This document shows, one piece after another, positions 30,807 through 40,802 of a stretch of 64,000 nucleotides of DNA. The DNA comes from Flavobacterium haoranii (GTDB lineage: Bacteria; Bacteroidota; Bacteroidia; Flavobacteriales; Flavobacteriaceae). The first letter of the stretch is position 1, and every line of letters begins with the position of its first letter. The notes below the pieces were generated by a model. It was not told the DNA's origin. It made no database searches and saw only the letters and a list, made by a program, of their open reading frames with translations. Position numbers and translations under genes: made by a program. The stretch spans positions 1,364,001-1,428,000 of the forward strand of contig NZ_CP045292.1 in the NCBI RefSeq assembly GCF_009363055.1, written 5' to 3'.

Positions 30807-30839
30807 GAAAATCCTTGCTTTTTAAGTGAGGATTTTTTT
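30807..30839 (+). terminator. terminator after the ydcH-like gene
   Basis: Stem AAATCCT / AGGATTT with a T run of seven. It lies directly upstream of the next gene's start. Confidence 0.6.
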
Positions 30840-30842
30840 ATT

Positions 30843-31337
30843 TTGATAAAAATTGAACCTATGTTTCTTCGAACTGAAATTATCAAAACCAAAAAGCTTT
30901 TAGGATTTTCTACTAAAACATCTTTAGCAAACGACAAAACTTTTTTCATTTGGAACAAACTAATGCCAAGATTGAAAGAAGTAAAAAATTTAGTTTCGTC
31001 AGATTTATTTTCGGTTCAAGTTTACAATTTTGATTCCTTTAAAAATTTTAGTCCAACAACTGAATTTACTAAATGTGCATTTGTGGAAGTTAAAACCTTT
31101 GATTTTGTTCCAAACGAATTTGAAGAGTTTACTTTGGAAACTGGAAAATACGCTGTTTTTCTACACAAAGGAACATCTCAAGATTTTGCAAAAACTTCTC
31201 AATATATATTTGCAGAATGGTTACCAAATAGTGAGTTTGAATTAGATGACAGACCTCATTTAGCAGTAATGGGAGATTTATACTTTGGCCATGAAAACCC
31301 GAATTCTCAAGAAGAAATTTGGATACCAATAAAATAA
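30843..31337 (+). CDS. GyrI-like / effector-binding domain protein
   Basis: A 164-residue stand-alone GyrI-like (SOUL/AraC effector-binding) domain. The N-terminal MIKIEPMFLRTEIIKTKKLLGFSTKTSLANDKTFFIW and the central 'FTLETGKYAVFLHKGTSQDFAKTSQYIFAEWLPNSEFELDDRPHLAVMG' match these small sensor or drug-binding proteins. There is no DNA-binding domain, so it may bind a ligand on its own. TTG at 30843 is preferred as start because the residues before the first ATG (30861) fit the family N-terminus. It directly abuts the upstream terminator. Confidence 0.75.
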   Translation: MIKIEPMFLRTEIIKTKKLLGFSTKTSLANDKTFFIWNKLMPRLKEVKNLVSSDLFSVQVYNFDSFKNFSPTTEFTKCAFVEVKTFDFVPNEFEEFTLETGKYAVFLHKGTSQDFAKTSQYIFAEWLPNSEFELDDRPHLAVMGDLYFGHENPNSQEEIWIPIK

Positions 31338-31339
31338 AA

Positions 31340-32413
31340 TTAATCTAATACTCTATTTATTTGTACAAATCTTTTGGCGTAATAAGGCTCTTTTATTGAC
31401 GAAATAATTACACCAGATGAAGTTGAAGAATGTATAAATTTAATTTCATCACCATCTACTTCAGTAATCATGCCTACGTGACTAATTGTTTTCCTTCTGT
31501 TTGTAGCAAAAAATATTAAATCTCCTTTTTGAGCTTGTCTTTTTTTAACTTTAGAACCAATAGTTGCCTGACTTCCAGAAGTTCTTGGCAAAGTAAAATC
31601 TATTTCTCTAAAAGTTGTACACATTAAACCTGAACAATCGAAACCTGCTGTAGTTGTACCACCACTTCTATAACGAGTTCCTAAATATTCTGAAGCTTTT
31701 TCAATTAACAAATCGGCTTTTGATAAGGCAGAAGAACTTATTTCTTTAATATCTGAAATTTCATCTTCATTCACTGCAACAACCTCAACAACTTCATTAT
31801 CTACAGCAATTCCTTTCTTTATTACCAATTGATAATTTGCTGGCAAAGTTTTCCCCATCGAAGGATTTAAGTCTTTTATGTTCTGAATTGTAGTTTGGTA
31901 TTTATGAGCAATTTTGTAAAGCGTTTCTCCTTTTTTTACAACGTGAATCAAATCTTCAGCTTGTGTATCATCCTCTTCCTCATTCGCTGTTTCTTCAACT
32001 ACAATAACTTTAGTTGGAGTTTCTTTCTTTTGTTCTTTTAAAAAGATTTTCTGCCCAACTTTTAAATCATTTGGATCTAAATTGCTGTTAAACTTTTTTA
32101 TGTTATTTACAGATATATTAAATTTCTTTGCTATTCCATAAAATGTATCTCCTTTTTGAACTTCATAACTTTCAGGATTATCTTTTGAAGTCGTAGATTT
32201 ACCGTTTGGAATCTTTAGTATAGCATTAATTTGCAGTGCTTTATCCTTAACTTTTGGGTTTAATTTGAAAATATCAGATTCTGCAACATTATATTTTTTT
32301 GCAATAGAATATATAGTTTCACCTTTTTCAACTTTGTGCTTCTTAAAATTTTGAGCACTTACAGAATAAAAACTAATTATTAAAATGAAAAATAAAAACT
32401 TCAATTTCCCCAT
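31340..32413 (-). CDS. LysM / NlpC-P60 cell wall hydrolase
   Basis: A 357-residue exported peptidoglycan hydrolase. Signal peptide (residues 1-21, VSAQ), then three LysM repeats (about 24-68, 82-126 and 156-199) that bind peptidoglycan, an acidic linker (about 137-155 and 205-222), and an NlpC/P60 cysteine peptidase domain (about 235-355) with catalytic Cys260 (FDCSG), His312 (SHVGMI) and His328 (IHSS). It is expected to cleave the stem peptide in the periplasm. Convergent with the GyrI-like gene; the stops are three bases apart. Confidence 0.92.
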   Translation of the reverse strand: MGKLKFLFFILIISFYSVSAQNFKKHKVEKGETIYSIAKKYNVAESDIFKLNPKVKDKALQINAILKIPNGKSTTSKDNPESYEVQKGDTFYGIAKKFNISVNNIKKFNSNLDPNDLKVGQKIFLKEQKKETPTKVIVVEETANEEEDDTQAEDLIHVVKKGETLYKIAHKYQTTIQNIKDLNPSMGKTLPANYQLVIKKGIAVDNEVVEVVAVNEDEISDIKEISSSALSKADLLIEKASEYLGTRYRSGGTTTAGFDCSGLMCTTFREIDFTLPRTSGSQATIGSKVKKRQAQKGDLIFFATNRRKTISHVGMITEVDGDEIKFIHSSTSSGVIISSIKEPYYAKRFVQINRVLD

Positions 32414-32499
32414 AATATTCCCTTTCTTAAAAACGAGTGCAATATAAGTATTGTTCTTCTAAAAATTAGTCTTTGAAAAAAATTTAAGTTTTAATTAAT

Positions 32500-32523
32500 A
32501 AAAAACCGCCATTCGGCGGTTTC
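32500..32523 (-). terminator. terminator of the acyl-CoA carboxylase genes
   Basis: Stem AAACCGCC-gaat-GGCGGTTT followed by a T run on the minus strand, a few bases past the carboxyltransferase stop. Confidence 0.85.
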
Positions 32524-32529
32524 TCTACA

Positions 32530-34071
32530 TTACAACGGAATATTTCCGTGTTTACGTTTTGGTGTATCCACTACTTTATTTTCTAAAATACTGAATGCTT
32601 TTAATAATTTTCTACGGGTTTGATTTGGTAAAATTACTTCATCAATAAATCCGCGTTTAGCTGCACTATATGGATTAGCAAATAACTCTGCATATTCTGC
32701 TTCTTTTTCTGACAATTTAGCCGCTGGATCTGCTGCTTCACTAATTTCCTTTTTGAAGATAATTTCCGAAGCTCCTTTTGCTCCCATTACTGCAATTTCG
32801 GCTGTTGGCCAAGCAAAGTTAAAATCAGCACCAATGTGTTTAGAGTTCATTACATCATACGCTCCACCATACGCTTTACGTGTAATTACAGTTACTCTTG
32901 GCACAGTAGCTTCACTAAATGCATATAATAACTTAGCTCCGTGCGTGATAATTCCGTTCCACTCTTGATCAGTTCCTGGTAAGAATCCTGGAACATCTTC
33001 TAACACTAACAACGGAATGTTGAAAGCATCACAAAAACGCACAAAACGCGCTCCTTTAATAGAACTGTTTACATCTAAACATCCTGCTAAAACCATAGGT
33101 TGGTTGGCTACAACCCCAATACTTCTTCCACCTAAACGTGCAAAACCAACAATGATGTTTTCTGCAAAGTTTTTATGCACTTCATAGAAACTATCTTCAT
33201 CAATAATTCCTTTGATTACATCGTGCATATCATACGGTTTGTTTGCATTATCAGGTACAATAGTATCCAATTGCTCACGAATTTCTTCTCCTAAAGTATA
33301 TGGTAATTTAGGCGTTGTTTCTCTGTTATTTTGCGGAACATAGCTCAATAAACGTTTGATATCTTCTAAACATTCTACACCATTTGGTGATGTAATATGC
33401 GCCACACCCGATTTAGTTGAATGCGTACTTGCCCCACCTAATTCTTCTGAAGTTACTTCTTCATTGGTTACTGTTTTAACAACATTTGGTCCAGTTACGA
33501 ACATATAACTGTTGTTTTCCACCATAATGGTAAAATCGGTCATTGCTGGCGAATATACTGCTCCACCGGCGCATGGTCCCATAATTGCTGAAATTTGTGG
33601 AATTACTCCGGACGCTTGTACATTTCTAAAGAAAATATCAGCATAACCACCTAACGAACGAACCCCTTCTTGAATACGCGCTCCACCCGAATCGTTTAAA
33701 CCAATCATTGGTGTTCCAGTTTTCAATGCCATATCCATTACTTTACAAATTTTCTCAGCGTGTGTTTCTGATAATGAACCACCGAAAACTGTAAAATCTT
33801 GTGCGAAAACATAAACCGGTCGGCCGTTAATTGTTCCGTAACCCGTTACTACGCCATCTCCATAATACGTTTCTTTTTCCATACCGAAATCAGTCGTACG
33901 ATGTGTTACCAGCATCCCGATTTCTTCAAAAGAACCTTCGTCTAACAAATACGCTACACGTTCGCGAGCGGTTAATTTCTTTTTCGCATGATGTGATGCA
34001 ATTCTCTTTTCGCCTCCGCCTAATTTAGCTAAAGCTATTTTATCTTGTAATGATTTAATTTTATCTTCCAT
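32530..34071 (-). CDS. acyl-CoA carboxylase, carboxyltransferase (beta) subunit
   Basis: A 513-residue carboxyltransferase of the propionyl/acetyl-CoA carboxylase type that moves CO2 from biotin to acyl-CoA. Visible are [21 protein letters not shown], the oxyanion and biotin-site stretches [16 protein letters not shown] and [21 protein letters not shown], and the conserved [19 protein letters not shown]. The gene follows biotin carboxylase and carrier genes on the same strand. Propionyl-CoA versus acetyl-CoA specificity cannot be told from motifs alone; propionyl-CoA (pccB) is the usual call in flavobacteria. Confidence 0.92.
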   Translation of the reverse strand: MEDKIKSLQDKIALAKLGGGEKRIASHHAKKKLTARERVAYLLDEGSFEEIGMLVTHRTTDFGMEKETYYGDGVVTGYGTINGRPVYVFAQDFTVFGGSLSETHAEKICKVMDMALKTGTPMIGLNDSGGARIQEGVRSLGGYADIFFRNVQASGVIPQISAIMGPCAGGAVYSPAMTDFTIMVENNSYMFVTGPNVVKTVTNEEVTSEELGGASTHSTKSGVAHITSPNGVECLEDIKRLLSYVPQNNRETTPKLPYTLGEEIREQLDTIVPDNANKPYDMHDVIKGIIDEDSFYEVHKNFAENIIVGFARLGGRSIGVVANQPMVLAGCLDVNSSIKGARFVRFCDAFNIPLLVLEDVPGFLPGTDQEWNGIITHGAKLLYAFSEATVPRVTVITRKAYGGAYDVMNSKHIGADFNFAWPTAEIAVMGAKGASEIIFKKEISEAADPAAKLSEKEAEYAELFANPYSAAKRGFIDEVILPNQTRRKLLKAFSILENKVVDTPKRKHGNIPL

Positions 34072-34158
34072 TTTCTTTTAGATTAAAGAGAATAGATCAT
34101 AGAATATAGACTTTTAAACTCTGAACTATCTATTTTCTATGTTCTGTTTTCTATATTC

Positions 34159-35598
34159 TTAATTGGGTAAACGAACTATTTTTTGATCTTCTAAATATTG
34201 TTTTAAAGCAACTAAAGCAGCAACTTCGGCTTCTTTTTCGGCTTGAGCTTTTAATACTTCGCTATCGTAATATTTCTTCACGAAATTAGTATCAAAGTTT
34301 CCGCTTCTAAATGCTTCGTGTTCCATTACGAATGTTCCGAAAGGCAAAGTTGTACTTACACCATCTACATGATACATTTCGATAGCTTCAATCATTCTTT
34401 GAATTGCTTCTTCACGAGTTTTTCCGTAGGTAATTAACTTAGCCAACATTGGATCGTAATAAATAGGCACTTCCATTCCTTGTTCAAAACCATTATCTAC
34501 ACGAATACCATTGCCCACCGGAATTTGGTATGTTGCTAAATTTCCAACACTTGGCAAGAATTCATTTAACGGATCTTCTGCATACACACGAAGTTCCATA
34601 GCATGACCTTTAATTTGTAAATCTTCTTGTTTTACTTGAAGTGCTTCGCCACGAGCAACACGAATTTGCATTTCTACCAAATCCATTCCTGTAATCATTT
34701 CGGTTACCGGATGCTCCACTTGCAAACGCGTATTCATTTCCAAGAAATAGAAATTTTTATTTTCATCCAATAAAAACTCAACGGTTCCTGCTCCTAAATA
34801 ATCACAAGATTGCGCCACTTTAACTGCAGCTTCACCCATTGCTTTACGAATTTCTGGTGTTAAAACAGATGAAGGCGCTTCTTCAACTACTTTTTGGTGA
34901 CGACGTTGAATAGAACATTCTCTTTCGAAAAGATATAAAATATTTCCGTGACTATCGGCCATTACTTGAATTTCGATGTGACGCGGAGAAGTAACAAATT
35001 TTTCGATAAAAACAGAACCATCTCCGAAAGCAGAAGTTGCTTCAGAAATAGCACGATTCATTTGCGATTCGAATTCGTTTTCATTTTCTACCACACGCAT
35101 TCCTTTTCCACCACCACCGGCAGAAGCTTTAATCAAAATAGGAAAACCAATTTGTTTGGCTACTTCTTTCGCTTTAGCTACATCAGTAATGGCTTCGTCT
35201 AAACCAGGAACCATAGGAATATCAAATTCTTTAACTGCATCTTTAGCGGCTAATTTACTTCCCATGATTTTCATTGCCTTCGATTTAGGACCAATGAATG
35301 TGATATTATTTTTTTCTGCTAATTCAGCAAAATCTGAGTTTTCACTTAAAAATCCGTATCCTGGGTGAATTCCGTCCACATTAAGTTCTTTACAAACTTC
35401 GATGATTTTATCTCCTCTTAAATACGATTGGTTTGAAGGTGCTTCTCCAATACAAACTGCTTCATCAGCAAATTTTACATGAGGCGCATTTCTATCTGCA
35501 ACTGAATAAACCGCTACGGTTTTAATTCCCATTTTCTTTGCCGTTTTCATAACTCGAAGGGCAATTTCCCCTCTATTGGCAACTAATATTTTTTTCAT
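34159..35598 (-). CDS. acyl-CoA carboxylase, biotin carboxylase subunit
   Basis: A 479-residue ATP-grasp biotin carboxylase, carboxylating biotin with bicarbonate and ATP. N-terminal KKILVANRGEIALRVMKTAKKMGI, the ATP lid SAGGGGKGMRVV, catalytic EMNTRLQVEHPVTEM and the C-terminal AEDPLNEFLPSVG are all present. It is slightly longer than typical AccC (about 450) owing to a charged C-terminal tail (KAQAEKEAEVAALVALKQYL...). It lies between the carrier protein and the carboxyltransferase and forms with them one enzyme. AccC of the fatty acid pathway is the alternative. Confidence 0.9.
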   Translation of the reverse strand: MKKILVANRGEIALRVMKTAKKMGIKTVAVYSVADRNAPHVKFADEAVCIGEAPSNQSYLRGDKIIEVCKELNVDGIHPGYGFLSENSDFAELAEKNNITFIGPKSKAMKIMGSKLAAKDAVKEFDIPMVPGLDEAITDVAKAKEVAKQIGFPILIKASAGGGGKGMRVVENENEFESQMNRAISEATSAFGDGSVFIEKFVTSPRHIEIQVMADSHGNILYLFERECSIQRRHQKVVEEAPSSVLTPEIRKAMGEAAVKVAQSCDYLGAGTVEFLLDENKNFYFLEMNTRLQVEHPVTEMITGMDLVEMQIRVARGEALQVKQEDLQIKGHAMELRVYAEDPLNEFLPSVGNLATYQIPVGNGIRVDNGFEQGMEVPIYYDPMLAKLITYGKTREEAIQRMIEAIEMYHVDGVSTTLPFGTFVMEHEAFRSGNFDTNFVKKYYDSEVLKAQAEKEAEVAALVALKQYLEDQKIVRLPN

Positions 35599-35701
35599 AT
35601 TTATTCAGATAAAAGATGAAAGACCATTACATTGAAAGAAAAAAGACTTCTGTTTGAACAACCCTTTCTCATTTCTTTGTTCTTGCATCTTGTTTCTATT
35701 T

Positions 35702-36187
35702 TTATTCGAATTCAATTAATAATTGTCCTTTTTCAACAGCATTTCCTTTTTCGGCTGAAATAGATTTGATAACTCCATCTCTTGGTGAAGCAATACTATT
35801 TTCCATTTTCATGGCTTCCAAAATCAATAATTGGTCGTTTTCTTTTACTTCTTGACCTACCGTAACAGAAATTTCTAGAATTAAACCTGGCATTGGCGCT
35901 TTAATAGCATTGACTTGTTTTGCTTTTCCAACTTCGAAGCCCATTTCTTTAATAAGAGCATCTAATTCGTTACCAATTTTTACAGTATAACTGTTGTTGT
36001 TTACTTTAACAGTATAGTTTTTTTGGATAAAATCGGCTTCTACGATTTCAGCTTGGTAAGGTTTGCTGTCTTTAAGAATGTGATATTTGTTCTCTTCAAC
36101 ACTAACCGCATCTAAATGAGAAACTTTCTCTTGATCGGCATCGAACTGAAAAGAATTGTTTACGTTTAACTTATAATGGTTACTCAT
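35702..36187 (-). CDS. acyl-CoA carboxylase biotin carboxyl carrier subunit
   Basis: A 161-residue carrier with a C-terminal biotinyl domain. The biotinylated lysine is K127 in EAMKMEN (residues 124-130), preceded by IKAPMPGLILEI and followed by PRDGVIKSI. The N-terminal half (about 1-90) is a flexible domain related to the linker part of PccA-type subunits. It is the first gene of the carrier-carboxylase-carboxyltransferase set. Intergenic spacers of 87-103 bp hold A/T-rich, weakly repetitive sequence. Confidence 0.9.
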   Translation of the reverse strand: MSNHYKLNVNNSFQFDADQEKVSHLDAVSVEENKYHILKDSKPYQAEIVEADFIQKNYTVKVNNNSYTVKIGNELDALIKEMGFEVGKAKQVNAIKAPMPGLILEISVTVGQEVKENDQLLILEAMKMENSIASPRDGVIKSISAEKGNAVEKGQLLIEFE

Positions 36188-36278
36188 ATTTTACTTTTTT
36201 AAAAGAATTGTAAAATTAAGTAAAAGAAAACGTTTTCGTGATTAAAAAGAGAAAATATTGGTAAAATAATATAGCTAA

Positions 36279-38381
36279 CTATTCTTTTAAATAGTTTTGA
36301 ATCATAGCATACAATTTATCCTTTTGAATTGGTTTAGAAATAAAATCAGTAAAGCCTAAAGCTTCAATTTTATCCAATTCTTCTTGAAAAGAATAAGAGG
36401 TTTGAGCTATAATTGGAATATCTGTATTAAATTCTCTAATTTGTTTAAAAGCTTCATATCCATCTAAATTTGGCATTTTAATATCCATTAAAACTAAATC
36501 TATTTCGTTGTTAGTTTTACAAATATTTACTGCTTCTACTCCATCATGAGCTCTCAAGATATTGAAATTAATATCTTTTAAAATTTTTTCTATTAATAGG
36601 TAGTTAATATTATCGTCTTCTGCAACCAAAATTAGTTTTTCGTTACCCAAATCTTTTGGTAAAGGTTGCTTTACAATAGTTGTTAATGAATTTTCTAAAT
36701 CTTCATTTATATATTGCAATGGAATTGAAAAATTGAAAATTGTACCTACATTAACTTGAGATTGAAAAGAAATTGATCCACCTAACATATCAACATAGGC
36801 TTTTGAAATGGCCAATCCTAAACCTAAACCATCATTAGCTGAAACTTCAGAATCCGACAACTTACTAAATCTTTTAAATACATTTTTTTGAAGATCATCT
36901 GGAATACCAATACCCGAATCTTTGACAGTAAAACAAATTTCGTTTTTACTTTCTTTTACTTTACAATCGAAAATAACAAAACCTTCATTGGTAAACTTAA
37001 ATGCATTATTTAGCAAATTGATAATTATTTCAGTCAACTTTGTTTTATCAGTAATAATCTTTTTATCAATATTTTCTCTAGAAAACTTAAATTCGATATT
37101 AGAATTTTTCTGAACGACTTTGTAAGATTCTTCGATATCATCAAGAACTTTATTTAAGTCAATTGGCGTTAAATTTGGTTTGATAATATTAGAATCAATT
37201 TTAGACATTTCAACTAAATCGTCTATAATTTCAATCAAATTTTTCCCACTTTCTTTTATTATTCTAATATATTTTTCTTTGTCTTCTGGGCTTAAGTCGG
37301 TATTTGATAATAAATCGGAAAAACCTAAAATTGCATTCATGGGTGTTCTCACTTCATGAGATAAGTTCATTAAAAAAGCTGATTTTAATTTATCACTTTC
37401 CTCTGCTTTATCTTTTGCAATTTGAAGTTCTTTTGTTTTTATTTGATTTTCTTCAAAAAGCTTACCTATATAACGAAACTCTCCTTTAATGTTTTTCAAT
37501 GAATTAATTGAAGATTGATCTCCGTCACGTAAAATTCTTTTTATAAAACTCAAAGGTAATTTAGACCATTTTTTTGCATAAGTGTAATAAATAATCCATG
37601 AGAATACTATGGCAATTCCCATTATAAACAATATAGTTTTCGTTATCCAGAAATCAATATTATAAGCTCTTTTAAAGTACAGTTCAGAGACTAATTTATC
37701 GTTATAATCTTTTAAGGGAACAATAGTATAAACGGTTTTTACAGCTTTCTCATTTCCTTCATAAAATTTAATATTTGAAGTACTTATTTTTTCAATATCG
37801 GCAAAATACTCGTTATCGAGTAAACGAGCCATAAAAAAACAACCTGATGGATTGGTTTTATTTTTAAAAGGATCGTTTGAAGGATGGATAGTTGCTCCAA
37901 AAATTTCAACTACACCTTCAGGAATTTTTAAATAAAAATGATCTATTTTCTTTTTAAGTAATTCGTCTATTGCAGCTTTTGGAATTAAATCTTTGGTTTT
38001 AATTTTTGCCGTGGAGACTTTCGTAATTAATTCTCCTTCATTGGTATAAACACTTACATATTCTAGTTTATAAGCATCAAGTAAATTAGCTACTGAAACA
38101 TTAAACCATTCAAGGTTTCTTGTTTTTGTAAAATCTACAAATTCGTCCCAATAAGTAACATCAATTGAAATGGAAGTAAAAGATTCGGAATTTAAATTTA
38201 AAAGTGTGTGAATTTCATTATTATATATTTGATTGCTTGACTTAAAAATTTCTTTTTCCTGAATTCTCATATAAAAATAAAGCACCACTACAAGTAGCAG
38301 TAAGCAAACTGAAACTGAAGACAGTAGCCCTATAACTTTTGCATATGTGGAATCTTTCCTATTTTTTAAAAACAAAAACAT
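36279..38381 (-). CDS. hybrid histidine kinase / response regulator with CHASE4-like sensor
   Basis: A 700-residue two-component protein. A transmembrane helix (about 17-37), a periplasmic sensor (about 40-240) with features of CHASE4 domains (SISIDVTYWDEFVDF, LEWFNVSVANLL), and a second helix (about 246-268). A HisKA domain follows, with His342 (NLSHEVRTPMNAILGFSDLL), then an HATPase domain (NLLNNAFKFT, DSGIGIP, GLGLGLAIS) and a receiver domain (about 582-700) with phospho-acceptor Asp633 (LVLMDIKMPNLDGYEAF). No Hpt domain is fused; an orphan Hpt gene lies at 53575. Signal and targets are unknown. Confidence 0.9.
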   Translation of the reverse strand: MFLFLKNRKDSTYAKVIGLLSSVSVCLLLLVVVLYFYMRIQEKEIFKSSNQIYNNEIHTLLNLNSESFTSISIDVTYWDEFVDFTKTRNLEWFNVSVANLLDAYKLEYVSVYTNEGELITKVSTAKIKTKDLIPKAAIDELLKKKIDHFYLKIPEGVVEIFGATIHPSNDPFKNKTNPSGCFFMARLLDNEYFADIEKISTSNIKFYEGNEKAVKTVYTIVPLKDYNDKLVSELYFKRAYNIDFWITKTILFIMGIAIVFSWIIYYTYAKKWSKLPLSFIKRILRDGDQSSINSLKNIKGEFRYIGKLFEENQIKTKELQIAKDKAEESDKLKSAFLMNLSHEVRTPMNAILGFSDLLSNTDLSPEDKEKYIRIIKESGKNLIEIIDDLVEMSKIDSNIIKPNLTPIDLNKVLDDIEESYKVVQKNSNIEFKFSRENIDKKIITDKTKLTEIIINLLNNAFKFTNEGFVIFDCKVKESKNEICFTVKDSGIGIPDDLQKNVFKRFSKLSDSEVSANDGLGLGLAISKAYVDMLGGSISFQSQVNVGTIFNFSIPLQYINEDLENSLTTIVKQPLPKDLGNEKLILVAEDDNINYLLIEKILKDINFNILRAHDGVEAVNICKTNNEIDLVLMDIKMPNLDGYEAFKQIREFNTDIPIIAQTSYSFQEELDKIEALGFTDFISKPIQKDKLYAMIQNYLKE

Positions 38382-38473
38382 ATAATTTAATCACGACTAA
38401 ATATAATTATATTTTCTTAATTTGATTAAAAAAACACAACATTTTTATTAAATTAATGTTTTTTTCACATTAA

Positions 38474-40687
38474 CTAAAGTACCAGCAATGCATTTTGTTT
38501 TAATTTTTGGATATTTTTTGAGTGCCAAAATAACTCGAAATCGTCAAATTGTTCGTCAAAACTATTTTTCCATGCAGAAAGTAACACTTTTTGATCAGAT
38601 GAAGTGGTAATTAAAGCTAATTGTTCTAATAGCCAATCGCCTTGCGCTTTTTCTAAGGTAATGGAAAACGAACTACTTTTAGTTTGAAAATGCAAAAGTA
38701 AATTATCAAAAACTCGTCCTTTTTTCTGTTTTTGAATGTGTTCTACTTTTGGCAAATTGCCCATAAAAATCAGTCGTGCATTGGATTTGATTTTAAAATC
38801 TTCTTCTTTTGAAATGCAATCGTGAATATAATCTGGAGAAATTTTTGTTCGTGGAATTTTAAAGTCGAACCAATCTTGTAAATCGTAATCAAAACAAATA
38901 CCGTGCATATAATTAAACAGCGATTTCTTCAGCCCGAAACTGAATTTATCGTGATGGATTCCGGTTTTATCTTTGAATTGGATATCATTATTGGCAAACG
39001 AAATCTCTTTCACATCGGGAATTACGCCAAATTCTTCTGGATTCAAACCAACCGGACTATGCGCTGTCATGGCAAATTGGTGCCAAAATCCGCTTTGCAA
39101 AATACCGAGTTCAAACATTTGGCGCACCATTTCTAAACTATCAACGGTTTCTTGAATGGTTTGCGTAGGATAACCGTACATCAAATAGGCGTGCACCATA
39201 ATGCCACTTTCGGTAAAATTGCGAGTAACTTGAGCGACTTGTTCTACCGTAACACCTTTTTTAATCAATTCCAACAAACGATCTGACGCCACTTCTAGTC
39301 CGCCAGAAACTGCAATACAACCCGATTCTTTCAATAAAAAACACAAATCACGCGTGAAACTTTTTTCAAAACGAATATTGGTCCACCACGTCACCACTAG
39401 ATTTCGACGCAAAATTTCCAAAGCCAATTCACGCATTAAAGCCGGTGGCGCCGCTTCGTCCACAAAATGAAATCCGGTTTCGCCTGTTTGAGCTATGATT
39501 TCCTCCATTCGATCTACTAAAATCTTAGCATGAATGGGTTCGTAAACTTTAATATAATCTAGCGAAATATCGCAAAACGTACATTTTCCCCAATAACAAC
39601 CGTGTGCCATAGTGAGCTTATTCCAACGACCGTCGCTCCACAAACTGTGCATAGGATTTGCAACTTCTATAACTGAAATGTATTTATCTAGTAACAAATC
39701 GGAATAATCTGGCGTACCAACTTCACTTTGTTTGTAATCGTGCAAGCTTGTGTTGTTTTTGTAAACTACTTGGTTGTTTTCGAGTAACAAAGTTCTTTTA
39801 AATTGGACTTCGACAGGCTCAGTCTGACAATCGACAGGCTCAGTCTGACAAATGTTTTGATTTAATAATTCTATTGGTAATTCGCCATCGTCTAAAGTAA
39901 TAAAGTCGAAGAATTCAAAAACTCGGACATCTTTTAAATCGCGAAGTTCTGTATTGGGAAAACCGCCTCCCATTGCAATTTTTGTTTCGGGAAAATTGGC
40001 TTTCAAAAATTGTGCACAACGAAAAGCGCTGTATAAATTTCCTGGAAAAGGGACCGAGAAACAAACTAATTTTGGTTTAATTTCTTCAATTCTCTCTTTA
40101 AAAATAGAAAGCGTTATTTCGTCGATATACGTTGGTATTGTATTTAAAACTTCATACAATTCGTCAAATGAATTGGCACTTCTCCCCAATCGTTCGGCAT
40201 AGCGACTAAAACCAAAATTTTCATCGACACATTCCACTATAAAATCAGATAAATCTTCAAGATACAAAGTCGCTAAATGTTTCGCTTTATCCTGCATTCC
40301 CATGTTTCCAAAAGCCAATTCCATATCATCGAGTTGGGAGAAACGAGAAGCTTCAGGAAGAAAATTTCCACTGCAAATTTGTCGCGCTAACGAAGGATTT
40401 TTATCTTGAAGAAAAGCAATTACAGCATCAATAGTTTTGATGTATTCTGTTTGTAAAGTATAAATGCGTAGTGAGTTTTCAGACATCTCAAATTCGCTCG
40501 ATGTGACAAATTGAAAAACATTTTCTAAACCTTTCTTTGAAAACAGCACTAAGATCACTTCAATTCCTAAATCCATTTGGAACGAAGAAATACCTTTGGT
40601 ATTCAAAAAACCTTTCAAATAAGCAGTAGCCGGATACGGTGTATTCAGTTGGGTAAAAGGTGGCGTTATTAGGAAAATGTTTTTCAA
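38474..40687 (-). CDS. B12-binding-type radical SAM protein
   Basis: A 737-residue protein. The N-terminal region (about 1-270) has a cobalamin-binding-like Rossmann fold (NIFLITPPFTQLNTPYPATAYLKGFL, KPKLVCFSVPFPGNLYSAF, IAMGGGFP). The radical SAM domain (about 345-600) has the cluster motif GCYWGKCTFCDIS, with Cys364-x4-Cys369-x2-Cys372, one residue longer in the first gap than the canonical CX3CX2C. The substrate is unknown. Residues 281-295 (QTEPVDCQTEPVEVQ) are encoded by two tandem copies of a REP-like repeat, an insertion between the domains. Residues 61-64 lie on a degenerate copy of the other repeat form. A single gene. Confidence 0.85.
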   Translation of the reverse strand: MKNIFLITPPFTQLNTPYPATAYLKGFLNTKGISSFQMDLGIEVILVLFSKKGLENVFQFVTSSEFEMSENSLRIYTLQTEYIKTIDAVIAFLQDKNPSLARQICSGNFLPEASRFSQLDDMELAFGNMGMQDKAKHLATLYLEDLSDFIVECVDENFGFSRYAERLGRSANSFDELYEVLNTIPTYIDEITLSIFKERIEEIKPKLVCFSVPFPGNLYSAFRCAQFLKANFPETKIAMGGGFPNTELRDLKDVRVFEFFDFITLDDGELPIELLNQNICQTEPVDCQTEPVEVQFKRTLLLENNQVVYKNNTSLHDYKQSEVGTPDYSDLLLDKYISVIEVANPMHSLWSDGRWNKLTMAHGCYWGKCTFCDISLDYIKVYEPIHAKILVDRMEEIIAQTGETGFHFVDEAAPPALMRELALEILRRNLVVTWWTNIRFEKSFTRDLCFLLKESGCIAVSGGLEVASDRLLELIKKGVTVEQVAQVTRNFTESGIMVHAYLMYGYPTQTIQETVDSLEMVRQMFELGILQSGFWHQFAMTAHSPVGLNPEEFGVIPDVKEISFANNDIQFKDKTGIHHDKFSFGLKKSLFNYMHGICFDYDLQDWFDFKIPRTKISPDYIHDCISKEEDFKIKSNARLIFMGNLPKVEHIQKQKKGRVFDNLLLHFQTKSSSFSITLEKAQGDWLLEQLALITTSSDQKVLLSAWKNSFDEQFDDFELFWHSKNIQKLKQNALLVL
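39808..39850. repeat. tandem REP-like repeats inside a coding gene
   Basis: Two direct copies of TCGACAGGCTCAGTCTGACA (39810-39829 and 39831-39850), one base apart, within the radical SAM gene. They read in frame as QTEPVD and QTEPVEVQ between the two domains. The element is related to the inverted arms at 58122-58171. Confidence 0.8.
40487..40508. repeat. degenerate REP-like repeat in coding sequence
   Basis: CTCAAATTCGCTCGATGTGA matches the CTCGACTCCGCTCGAAGTGA form at 16 of 20 positions. It encodes part of FQFVTSSEFEMS in the radical SAM protein. It could be an old insertion or a chance match. Confidence 0.35.
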
Positions 40688-40802
40688 AATTATTTTTTTG
40701 CAAAGTTAATTTTTATTCTCATTATACTTTCAGAATTATTAACCCTTTGTTAAAGCCAATTTTGTTCCAAGCATTTTTAGTAATTTAGCAAAAAAAATAA
40801 CT

